A stretch of DNA of 7,222 nt from Candidatus Poribacteria bacterium (lineage in GTDB: Bacteria; Poribacteria; WGA-4E; WGA-3G): NCBI GenBank assembly GCA_009845505.1, contig VXZL01000583.1, positions 1 through 7,222 of the forward strand, read 5' to 3'. The position numbers were made by a program, and so were the translations under genes. Each line of letters starts with the position of its first letter. Position 1 is the stretch's first letter. The notes under the pieces were generated by a model. The model was not told the origin of the DNA. It did no database searches and saw only the letters and a program-made list of their open reading frames with translations. This document shows, piece after piece, positions 1 to 4,981 of this stretch.

Positions 1-130
1 CGTTATGATTGATACGTCGGTCGTCCGGGTGAAAGTAAATCAAGTAAACTTTCTCAACTTTCTGCGCAAAAGTAGGCAGAGAAAAACTTAACGCAGCAGC
101 TAACATCAGAAACAACAACTTAAATTTCAC
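1..130 (-). CDS. N-terminus of a secreted protein, cut by the window edge
   Basis: A reading frame starts with GTG at 130-128 and stays open to base 1, giving 43 codons of a gene that continues outside the window. The start is supported by an AGGAG ribosome binding site 8 bases upstream. Residues 1-22 form a clear signal peptide: Lys2 and Lys4, a hydrophobic core rich in Leu and Ala, then a likely cleavage site after PTFA, leaving Gln23 at the mature N-terminus. The mature start reads KVEKVYLIYFHPDDR. I associate openings of this kind with poribacterial secreted proteins that may be metallopeptidase-like, but no catalytic motif is present in the visible part, so no function is assigned. It is too short and too close to the edge for routine ORF calling, yet the start signal, signal peptide and codon pattern all agree. 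Confidence 0.72.
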   Translation of the reverse strand, partial: MKFKLLFLMLAAALSFSLPTFAQKVEKVYLIYFHPDDRRINHN

Positions 131-138
131 TGAAAAAA

Positions 139-143
139 CTCCT
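139..143 (-). promoter_or_regulatory. Ribosome binding site for the left-edge secreted protein
   Basis: AGGAG on the minus strand lies 8 bases before the GTG codon at 130. This spacing supports a GTG start for a gene that is otherwise only partly visible. Confidence 0.6.
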
Positions 144-195
144 CACAAAATGAAGATGCCAGCGAAACCAACGCAACCCACTCAGAAGCGATCAC

Positions 196-224
196 TGGGA
201 AGCCAATAGACATCAGACTTCCCA
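196..224 (-). terminator. Weak inverted repeat downstream of the orphan C-terminal domain
   Basis: TGGGAAG (196-202) pairs with CTTCCCA (218-224) around a 15-base loop, just downstream of the stop codon at 246. There is no T-run after the stem, so intrinsic termination is doubtful. It may be a chance or relic hairpin. Confidence 0.25.
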
Positions 225-245
225 CTATCCTATGGTCATTTGATA

Positions 246-527
246 CTATTTCCGTATCAACATCTTCCGGGTCGCACTGAAATCGCCTGCAGTCAGCGTA
301 TAAAAATAGACACCGCTCGCAACATGCTCACCGAACTCGTTGCGACCGTCCCAATACGCTGCACGGCTTTTGGTTTGGTAGATACCTATGGGTTGATACC
401 CTAACTTCAAAGTTCTTACGACTGCACCATCCACCGCATAGATCGTCACCGTGACATCCGCAGGTTCCGCTAACTGATACGGTATCCATGTTTCTGGGTT
501 GAACGGGTTTGGGTAGTTGGGTTTGAG
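246..527 (-). repeat. Direct repeat, copy 1 (C-terminal domain module)
   Basis: About 280 bases align along their whole length with 4982-5262, in the same orientation, by eye at roughly three quarters identity. The protein level is more conserved than the DNA: NPFNPETWIPYQL, SRAAYWDGRNEFGE and RKMLIRK are shared. The divergence shows an old duplication, or two members of a domain family, rather than a recent copy. Confidence 0.7.
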
Positions 528-560
528 GCAGCGAGAACAAAACAGCGGGCGACGGAAGAC
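246..560 (-). pseudogene. Orphan sorting-type C-terminal domain (3' gene fragment)
   Basis: The open frame runs from just after a TAA at 563-561 to the stop at 246, and has no usable start before the conserved region. From about base 527 it reads NYPNPFNPETWIPYQL, then a beta-rich FlgD-like/Ig-like segment with RAAYWDGRNEFGEHVASG, and ends in TATRKMLIRK-type residues (here SATRKMLIRK). This matches the type A C-terminal sorting domain pattern of type IX secretion substrates (TIGR04183-like), which in full proteins follows a large exported domain. Here the exported part and the signal peptide are absent: only about 11 unrelated residues precede the domain. It is therefore a truncated gene 3' end. 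A GTG at 449 would give 67 residues but has no supporting context and starts mid-domain. The closest relative in the window is the end of the large gene at 4982-5262. Confidence 0.8.
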
Positions 561-582
561 TTATTACTCACGCTGTCCGTCG
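542..582 (-). terminator. Hairpin region after the TRL-like gene
   Basis: CGACGGA (550-556) can pair with TCCGTCG (576-582), and the overlapping ACAGCG (542-547) with CGCTGT (571-576), giving alternative stems. On the minus strand the arm is followed after a few bases by TTTTGTT. It lies 20 bases past the stop of the lipoprotein gene, so it may end that transcript. The large loop and loose T-run make this weak. The orphan domain's homology also begins close by. Confidence 0.3.
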
Positions 583-601
583 TTCTTGAAAGAACCAAGA
601 G

Positions 602-952
602 TCACTTGCCATAGACAACGATAGTATAGGTCACAAATATACCCAAAAAACCACTGATCTCAGAGTCCACAAAATAGATCTCTGATATACCACCATCAAC
701 AACCGCAGCCCTAATGCTTGCATCACCAGTGGCAATCAAACCTAAAATAGAAGTCGCGCTACTGCTCCCAATCTTTAGGCGATAAATGTCAAACTCGCCC
801 GGATTGACAGCCACTGGGGCTTGAACATTTGTAACAAGTGCCCCTACTACGGGCGAACCTGTAGAAAACGCGCCACACCCAGTAAATAAAACAGATAACA
901 GCAAAATTGTGATACTGCTTTGAAACACAATAGGTTGAATGTGTTTGAGCAT
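602..952 (-). CDS. TRL-like family lipoprotein
   Basis: A 116-residue protein with a lipoprotein signal: Lys3, a hydrophobic stretch at residues 9-25 and a lipobox LFTGC with Cys26 as the lipidated residue. From about residue 30 to the end it matches the TRL-like domain (named after the E. coli tRNA-associated locus): a GALVTNVQAP opening, the SILGLIATGDASI core, a GGISEIYFVDSE segment and a TYTIVVYGK ending. The length is normal for the family, so the gene appears complete. The function of the family is not established; an envelope location is inferred from the lipobox. The ATG start is supported by AAGGAG 11 bases upstream. It follows the split sigma factor gene in the same direction with an 81-base gap that holds an inverted repeat, so co-transcription is possible but not shown. 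Possible regulation by that sigma factor is only inference from position. Confidence 0.88.
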   Translation of the reverse strand: MLKHIQPIVFQSSITILLLSVLFTGCGAFSTGSPVVGALVTNVQAPVAVNPGEFDIYRLKIGSSSATSILGLIATGDASIRAAVVDGGISEIYFVDSEISGFLGIFVTYTIVVYGK

Positions 953-963
953 GATAAAAACAT

Positions 964-969
964 CTCCTT
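964..969 (-). promoter_or_regulatory. Ribosome binding site of the TRL-like gene
   Basis: AAGGAG on the minus strand, 11 bases before the ATG at 952. Spacing is slightly long but the match is strong, and no competing start is nearby. Confidence 0.55.
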
Positions 970-983
970 AAATCTAAAAGAAC

Positions 984-1016
984 GCGATAAACCCTTACAT
1001 TTATTGACTTTATCGC
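984..1016 (-). terminator. Inverted repeat between sigma factor and lipoprotein genes
   Basis: GCGATAAA (984-991) pairs perfectly with TTTATCGC (1009-1016), with 17 bases between. On the minus strand the downstream arm is followed by GTTCTTTT, so it could act as a weak terminator of the sigma factor transcript. Because it also lies just upstream of the lipoprotein gene, an operator is the alternative. The stem is A/T-rich and the loop is long. Confidence 0.35.
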
Positions 1017-1033
1017 TTGTTTAAGACACTAAT

Positions 1034-2062
1034 TTACTTCGGAATAACGAAGGCAAAACGACCGCTGTGGTCACGATCCTCATCGGATGCATTAAATAGT
1101 CTGTCAGGGCGTTCCGCATCTTCGACATTAACGGTACCATTTGCAATCAGCCATAGACCTATATGGGTTTCAGGGTGCGGGTATCTATCATCCCGAACGA
1201 CACTGAAAATCTTCGGTAAGCCTTCACGCGTAAGAACAAACGGTTCACTCCCGACGAAAAAACTTCCCAACCGCCCCCCGGTTGTCCAGTCTGGTTGGTC
1301 GAGAAATTGCAGGCGCAGCTGCACAGCGGTCTCAACCGGGCAAGTTTCAAGTCCCATCTGTTTTGCGCGAGCATAAATGGTATCAAGGGTGGCGAGCTCA
1401 CCCTCAGCAAACCCCAGCTCCAGCATAGAAACAACAACGATATCCACCGTTGCCTCCGCTGCTACCACTGGAAAATCTGGATTTCCAAGGGCTTGCATGG
1501 ACCATAAGCTGACCTGGCATTTTTCTTCGAGCAGTGTATCTAAAAGATCAGCACCACTCCTATGGGTTCCGAGTGTGATGGTAAAATCAGCAGTAAAACG
1601 CTTTTCATCACGCAAAGTAAATCCTATAAAGTTTTTGAAATATGGAAGGTATTGGCTGCTGCTACTGAAAATCAATAGGGTTGCTACAACCAAAGCAGTT
1701 CCAACAGCTACCCGCGGCAAGAACGGTTCCATTTTCGGAGAAGGTGTCGGTGTCATGTCAACAATTTTTCGCATGATGTTCTGCTTTATACTTGCTGATA
1801 TCTGCACACCACCGAGAACTTCTTGGATCAAGAGCTCCTCTTCTTCTTGTAACCGTTTTCGGGCGCGATGGAGTCGAGTCCGTATGGTCTCCACCGACAC
1901 CCCCAAGAACCTACTAATCTCCTTCGTCGTCATTTCGCCGAGATAATAGAGCGTCATCACTGTCTGCTCACCCTCTGGCAACTTGTCCAAAAGTTTTCTG
2001 ACGATCTCAAAAACGATGTTCAGTTGCTTCCGCTTCGCGCTGTTCCCATACATAACGCGCAT
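1034..2062 (-). CDS. ECF sigma factor, C-terminal part: sigma-4, membrane helix, sensor-like domain (frameshifted)
   Basis: This is the second part of a sigma factor gene whose first part is in another frame at 2007-2393. Only codons from about base 2008 are genuine; the 18 residues from the ATG at 2062 are a shifted reading of the upstream gene. True content in order (numbering from 2062): sigma-4 at 24-75 with LPEGEQTVMTLYYLGEMT and the helix-turn-helix EISRFLGVSVETIRTRLHRA; a linker with TPTPSPK; one hydrophobic segment at about 116-134; then about 180 residues starting at FTITLGTHRSGADLL and including VSMLELGF, GLETCPVETAVQLRLQFLDQ and GLWLIANG. I know this last domain as a recurring uncharacterised one in bacterial proteins. 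Basic residues before the helix suggest N-in/C-out topology, placing it outside the cytoplasm. If the frame is restored the product is about 452 residues, far longer than the roughly 180-200 of a minimal ECF factor. Confidence 0.85.
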   Translation of the reverse strand: MRVMYGNSAKRKQLNIVFEIVRKLLDKLPEGEQTVMTLYYLGEMTTKEISRFLGVSVETIRTRLHRARKRLQEEEELLIQEVLGGVQISASIKQNIMRKIVDMTPTPSPKMEPFLPRVAVGTALVVATLLIFSSSSQYLPYFKNFIGFTLRDEKRFTADFTITLGTHRSGADLLDTLLEEKCQVSLWSMQALGNPDFPVVAAEATVDIVVVSMLELGFAEGELATLDTIYARAKQMGLETCPVETAVQLRLQFLDQPDWTTGGRLGSFFVGSEPFVLTREGLPKIFSVVRDDRYPHPETHIGLWLIANGTVNVEDAERPDRLFNASDEDRDHSGRFAFVIPK

Positions 2063-2393
2063 AATCAGATTTCACCACTTCTTCCATAGGTGTGTCCTCC
2101 AAGGATTGCAAGTGCTTCTCAGGTTTTTGTTCGCGCAGCCAATTCAGACAAAGCCGATTCGCAATGACATACAACCACCCAAAAAACTGGCTCGGATTTC
2201 TCAACGTTGAAAGGTTTTCATAGGCGCGGAGGAAGGTCTCTTGCGTAAGATCTTCTGCGTAGTGGAAATCATCGATTTTCTGCCACACGAGGGCGTGAAC
2301 ACCTTTTTGGTATTTTTCAACTAAAATGCTGAATGCTGAGTCGTCGCCTGATAAAACGGCATGAACCAATTGCGCATCGTCTTCTCTCTCCAC
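2007..2393 (-). CDS. ECF sigma factor, N-terminal part with sigma-2 (frameshifted)
   Basis: A 128-residue open frame encoding the front of an RpoE-type (ECF) RNA polymerase sigma factor. Residues 20-88 are sigma region 2: core-binding FSILVEKYQKGVHALVWQKI, the -10 recognition helix DLTQETFLRAYENLSTL, and FFGWLYVIANRLCLNWLRE. The frame then continues into the region 2-4 linker (EDTPMEEVVKSDYARYV) and stops right after ATEHRF at a TGA (2009-2007). Removing one T from the run of five restores the family-like continuation HRFEIVRKLLDKLPEG in the next frame, so the stop is due to a one-base insertion. The product as written lacks sigma-4 and could not recognise a -35 element. The start is GTG, chosen because a perfect AAGGAGG lies 7 bases upstream and no ATG is better placed. 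The gene is divergent from the broken nuclease gene. Confidence 0.9.
   Translation of the reverse strand: MEREDDAQLVHAVLSGDDSAFSILVEKYQKGVHALVWQKIDDFHYAEDLTQETFLRAYENLSTLRNPSQFFGWLYVIANRLCLNWLREQKPEKHLQSLEDTPMEEVVKSDYARYVWEQREAEATEHRF
2009..2013 (-). other. Frameshift site in the sigma factor gene (T5 run)
   Basis: On the minus strand the codons read CAT CGT TTT TGA G. With one T fewer they read CAT CGT TTT GAG ATC, joining sigma-2 to sigma-4 exactly as expected in the family. The cause may be a sequencing indel, a real mutation, or a +1 slip at TTT TGA. Confidence 0.85.
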
Positions 2394-2400
2394 TGAGCTC

Positions 2401-2407
2401 CCTCCTT
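2401..2407 (-). promoter_or_regulatory. Strong ribosome binding site deciding the GTG start of the sigma factor
   Basis: AAGGAGG on the minus strand ends 7 bases before the GTG at 2393-2391. This is near-ideal spacing and fixes the non-ATG start. Confidence 0.75.
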
Positions 2408-2477
2408 ATGAACAGATTCGGCTGCATTGACATCCACAGAAACATCTAAGTAAGCACTGCGTCTCGGACTTTGTGCA

Positions 2478-3050
2478 ATGCAATCTACACAATTATGTTA
2501 TTATAGAATTGTAAAGCCCCATTCTGCCCTAATTGTTAAAGACACATTTTTTTGCCAAAACCTTACATCAGGTGAAAAAATATTTTGTACCGAGGATTTC
2601 ATTCAACGCATCAAAGACAGAAAATACATCGTCATCTTCGCACCCAGACAGGGAAAACAACTTTCTTTCAACAAGCAGTGGACAGACTCACAACCCAAAA
2701 ACACACCTATTTTCCTATCCAACCCAATGTGGAGACTTATGCGCATTGCACGCGCAGGATTCCGTATTTTGCAAGTCCCAGAGACACCGCAAGAATACGT
2801 CGGGCAGCACCTACTTTACGCCTACTTGGATCACTTTGTCCGGCTCGTGGGTGCCAACATGTTTCTTGAAGTACAAACCGGTCGGGGCAGGATGGACCTC
2901 ATCATCTTACACAAGCAGCAAAAGTATATCGTTGAAACAAAAATATAGGAAGGCGATAGGTCTTATCAGGCAGGCAAGCAGCAATTGGCGGCGTACCTTA
3001 CATTGGAAGGTGTACGGGAAGGCTCTTACGTCGTCTTCGAACGATATAAA
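2478..3050 (+). pseudogene. Decayed AAA-ATPase/PD-(D/E)XK nuclease-type gene
   Basis: Pieces of one protein family lie in order but in different frames. Frame A (from 2478) gives FIQRIKDRKYIVIFAPRQ. At about 2648 the sequence switches frame and continues TGKTTFFQQAVDRLTTQ, so together they form the Walker A region APRQTGKTT of an AAA-like ATPase. The rest of the ATPase is missing. From about 2750, frame A resumes with ARAGFRILQVPETPQEYV, a conserved helix block, and the nuclease signature GRGRMDLIILHKQQKYIVETKI (Asp at 2895, Glu-Thr-Lys at 2934-2942). A TAG at 2946-2948 interrupts it, after which the same frame gives EGDRSYQAGKQQLAAYLTLE and GSYVVFERY. TAG stands where the family has Trp (TGG). 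Intact relatives are several hundred residues longer. The 2478 start is not supported by a ribosome binding site. Such proteins are of uncertain role; a mobile-element or defence link is often suspected, and this copy should be inactive. Confidence 0.85.
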
Positions 3051-3060
3051 CCTAAAGGTG
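3041..3060. other. Tail-to-tail junction of two truncated genes
   Basis: Reading plus, nuclease-family sequence persists to about GSYVVFERY. Reading minus in the shifted frame, cohesin-family sequence persists to about GVLVTLTFRF. The two meet within these 20 bases, with neither family's usual C-terminus present. This looks like a deletion or recombination breakpoint. The exact base cannot be set by eye. Confidence 0.6.
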
Positions 3061-3736
3061 AGTGTTACCAGCACCCCAGACCCAGAAACACCCGAAACGG
3101 GCTCGGTACGCACCTGTCGTATTGAAATTTCGCCCGGGTTATCTGCTGAAAAAAAAAAAGCGCGTTGCCACCGTTTTGCTCCAGAAAATCACCCGCAACG
3201 ATCTCTACCACTTCAAGCACATCCGGATTGAATGCAATATCCATCTGCCAACCTGCTAAATCTGTGGCATCTTGAATCTCTATCGTCTGTGTAAATGCAT
3301 CACCAATGGCTAAGGGAAATTTAGGGTCGGGTGGACTAACAACGATTGTGGTACCGTTTACACCGACATCAATCCCATTAATGTATACTTGATATTTCAG
3401 GCCCGCTTCCACCCAGGTCGCGGAGATATAGGCACCCTTTTCTACCAATAGCATCCCAGTCACTACCGCAACACCCTGAAGATTAGTAGTTATCACGCTA
3501 CCGTTACCCACATTAACATTACCTAATCCGGAATGTTCAATAACTAACTCAATCCCAGCTGGTCCGGTGCCTGTGTCGACAAAAAATACTACTTGCACAA
3601 AATCCCCTATTTGGTACACTCCCCTTGTATCTGCGATAGCCTCCAAAGAAGGGAATTGAGCATCAGCAACTCCAACAATAGCCAGAAAAACTCCTAAAAA
3701 CACAAATTTTTTGAAATCTGAAAACATTCGTATCAA
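3045..3736 (-). pseudogene. Secreted cohesin-domain protein, frameshifted and 3'-truncated
   Basis: The start is TTG at 3736-3734, since GGGAGGG lies 9 bases before it; an ATG three codons later is 18 bases away. Residues 1-26 are a signal peptide with cleavage after VADA. Residues about 27-120 look like an Ig-type beta domain (IGDFVQVVFFVDTGTGPAG, GVAVVTGMLLVEKGAYISAT). From about 130 a cohesin-type domain begins: GDAFTQTIEIQDATDLAGWQ, FNPDVLEVVEIVAGDFLEQN, GGNALF. At the T11 run (3149-3159) the frame breaks, and the printed frame ends in nonsense at 3065. In another frame cohesin sequence continues as SADNPGEISIRQVRTEP and GVSGSGVLVTLTFR, then ends at the junction with the nuclease remnant. 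Cohesin modules bind dockerins in cellulosomes, but in non-cellulosomal bacteria their role is unclear. The product as written would be 223 residues with an incomplete domain. Confidence 0.8.
3149..3159 (-). other. T11 homopolymer frameshift in the cohesin gene
   Basis: The minus strand reads GCG C followed by eleven T and CAGCAGATAACC. A run length divisible by three (9 or 12) would join NALFF to SADNPGEIS and keep the cohesin domain open; eleven breaks it. Such tracts are prone to replication slippage, transcriptional slippage and sequencing error. Confidence 0.85.
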
Positions 3737-3745
3737 TTTTAAATT

Positions 3746-3752
3746 CCCTCCC
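3746..3752 (-). promoter_or_regulatory. Ribosome binding site supporting a TTG start
   Basis: GGGAGGG on the minus strand ends 9 bases before TTG (3736-3734) and 18 bases before the next in-frame ATG (3727-3725). The spacing favours the TTG codon. Confidence 0.55.
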
Positions 3753-3806
3753 TACAGCATTTCACAAAAATTAGTTTCGCTATGAAGCATACTAAAGTTA
3801 GGTAAA

Positions 3807-3833
3807 GGTTTCTTCACACCAGCGGCGTGATAT
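3807..3833. repeat. Short dispersed hairpin repeat, copy 1
   Basis: About 26 bases containing TCTTCACACCAGCGGCGTGA recur in inverted orientation at 7047-7072 with one clear mismatch. The core CACACC-AGC-GGCGTG is an almost perfect hairpin, and the other copy is perfect. It lies in the 221-base gene-free stretch 3737-3957, which otherwise shows only a spurious 61-codon minus-strand frame and no promoter I can defend. Confidence 0.6.
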
Positions 3834-3957
3834 TGCTTCGCAGTGAGAATAGAAATTCGCCCCTGAAAAAAAATCCCATAATTCATAAACCCCAGTTCAG
3901 ACAACGCAGAAAAAATAGGGAGCACCACTGCTATCAAGAGCCGCTATTCACTAACCG

Positions 3958-4788
3958 CTATCTCACACACCGAAACCCAACATCATCACTCGTGAAAGTC
4001 GGAATATCCGCACCCCGGAAGGAGACTCGTGCATCCACAGCGTGCGAACTCCAAGACCCACCCCGTAACACACGAGAATTTTCAATATTATCATAGACAT
4101 CCGAACACCACTCCCACACATTCCCCGCCATATCGTATAACCCGTAACCGTTCGCAGGATACCGTCCAACAGCGGTCGTCTCCCCAATACCGTTGCCATA
4201 GTTGGCACTACCCGCATCTATGGAATCGCCGCGCGGATACTTGCGACCGACCAACCCACCGCGCGCCGCCTTTTCCCATTCCCGTTCGGTCGGCAGCCGC
4301 TTCCCCGCCCATCTTGCGTACGCCGCCGCGGCATGCCAACTAACATAGACAACAGGGTGATCCGCTTTTCCAGACGGATAGTTGTTTCCAACCCAGTCCT
4401 TGAGATAATCCCCATCGTGGTATCGCGCCTGAATACGCCCCTTTTGCCACTGCAAGTTGGCATCTACGAACTGTTTATATTCCGCATTCGTCACTTCGTA
4501 CCTGTCCATAGAAAAGGCGTTGACATTGACGGAGCGCACCGGCTGTTCGTCGATGAACGCCTCCGGATCGTTGCTCCCCATCCGAAACGTGCCTGCCGGA
4601 ATCTGCACCATATTCTCAGATACAACGACAGGAGTCGGCTGTGTGGTAACTGGAGGCTGCGGCTCAGGGGGTCCGGCTGTCGGGGGGTCCATAACTGTAT
4701 TCACGGTGTTCATGATTTCTACTTCTTCACCGCAGCCAGCAACCATTATTGTCCCAATCAGCAGCATCAATAAAACAAAAATTCTCAC
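3958..4788 (-). CDS. Lipoprotein with formylglycine-generating-enzyme-like (SUMF1) domain
   Basis: The best start is GTG at 4788, with AAGGAGGA 9 bases upstream; a longer frame from 4890 would place the signal sequence internally and read through a hairpin repeat. The 276-residue product has a signal with lipobox VAGC (Cys19), a Pro/Thr-rich linker at about 33-57, and an FGE-sulfatase/SUMF1-type domain (PF03781) at 60-276. Landmarks: MVQIPAGTFRMGSN, DEQPVRSVNV, RYEVTNAEYKQFV, HPVVYVSWHAAAAYARWAG, KRLPTEREWEKAARGG, GLYDMAGNVWEWCSDVYD, RVLRGGSWSSHAVDARVSFR and DDVGFRC. True formylglycine-generating enzymes need two cysteines soon after RGGS; here the positions read WSSHAVDAR, so sulfatase activation is unlikely. 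The domain is often reused for binding or for other oxidations. The gene follows the large secreted protein gene in the same direction after 193 bases. Confidence 0.92.
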   Translation of the reverse strand: MRIFVLLMLLIGTIMVAGCGEEVEIMNTVNTVMDPPTAGPPEPQPPVTTQPTPVVVSENMVQIPAGTFRMGSNDPEAFIDEQPVRSVNVNAFSMDRYEVTNAEYKQFVDANLQWQKGRIQARYHDGDYLKDWVGNNYPSGKADHPVVYVSWHAAAAYARWAGKRLPTEREWEKAARGGLVGRKYPRGDSIDAGSANYGNGIGETTAVGRYPANGYGLYDMAGNVWEWCSDVYDNIENSRVLRGGSWSSHAVDARVSFRGADIPTFTSDDVGFRCVR

Positions 4789-4913
4789 TTTTGGGATTCC
4801 TCCTTCTCCAACCATGTAGGCAGGTACCATTTCTGAAGAACTGGTTCGCAGGCACGCAATTCTGCGGCGTAAAGTCCCACGGAATGCCATACGCGCATTC
4901 CGTGTTGATTCAT
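4785..4913 (-). CDS. Possible 42-residue ORF overlapping the lipoprotein start (doubtful)
   Basis: An ATG at 4913 opens 42 codons ending in TGA at 4787-4785. The stop overlaps the GTG start of the lipoprotein gene as GTGA, the geometry of translational coupling. The peptide begins MNQHGMRVWHSVGLY and ends in an acidic tail (LEKEESQK). It has no good ribosome binding site and its 5' third is the 10-bp-stem hairpin repeat, so it may just be an open frame through repeat DNA. I recognise no family. Confidence 0.2.
   Translation of the reverse strand: MNQHGMRVWHSVGLYAAELRACEPVLQKWYLPTWLEKEESQK
4798..4805 (-). promoter_or_regulatory. Ribosome binding site deciding the GTG start of the lipoprotein
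   Basis: AAGGAGGA on the minus strand, 9 bases before GTG at 4788-4786. It places the start directly before the hydrophobic signal sequence and rules against the longer frame. Confidence 0.75.
4878..4904. repeat. Perfect 10-bp inverted repeat (hairpin)
   Basis: CACGGAATGC (4878-4887) pairs with GCATTCCGTG (4895-4904) around a 7-base loop. It lies in the gap between the large secreted protein gene and the lipoprotein gene. Without a T-run on either side it looks more like a REP-type repeat than a terminator. Confidence 0.6.
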
Positions 4914-4948
4914 GCGACGTGCATTATTGCGCCTCTGTGCTTCGCAAC

Positions 4949-4964
4949 GGGCGATGAATCGCCC
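4949..4964. repeat. GGGCGAT/ATCGCCC hairpin, REP-like
   Basis: GGGCGAT (4949-4955) and ATCGCCC (4958-4964) form a 7-bp stem with a 2-base loop, 18 bases past the stop of the large gene. Short GC-rich palindromes of this kind are often dispersed in intergenic DNA. The stem may slow transcription or protect the mRNA end, but no T-run follows it. Confidence 0.55.
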
Positions 4965-4981
4965 TACTACGAACCTAAAAC

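Noticed and set aside
328..540. A 70-codon minus-strand frame over the orphan C-terminal domain
   Set aside because: It is a shifted reading of the conserved NPFNPETWIPYQL region, which is clearly coded in the other frame.
1017..1946. Plus-strand open frames of 119 and 189 codons opposite the sigma factor gene
   Set aside because: They are antisense readings of a gene with clear sigma-4 and conserved C-terminal motifs; their translations are rich in Arg/Ser and show no family signature or start signals.
2471..2499. Possible plus-strand promoter TTGTGC-17-TATGTT
   Set aside because: Only 3 of 6 and 4 of 6 consensus matches, and it would start transcription after the ATG at 2478 of a dead gene.
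2500..2505. Perfect TATAAT on the minus strand upstream of the sigma factor gene
   Set aside because: No acceptable -35 element lies 16-18 bases upstream (GGCAGA-like), and the sequence is in an A/T-rich stretch of a pseudogene where chance matches are likely.
3752..3937. A 61-codon minus-strand frame in the gap before the cohesin gene
   Set aside because: It crosses the dispersed hairpin repeat, has no convincing start signal and resembles no family I know.
4789..4890. Extended N-terminus of the SUMF1-like lipoprotein from an ATG at 4890
   Set aside because: It would put 34 Arg-rich residues before the lipobox signal, overlaps the 10-bp-stem hairpin and ignores the strong ribosome binding site before GTG 4788.
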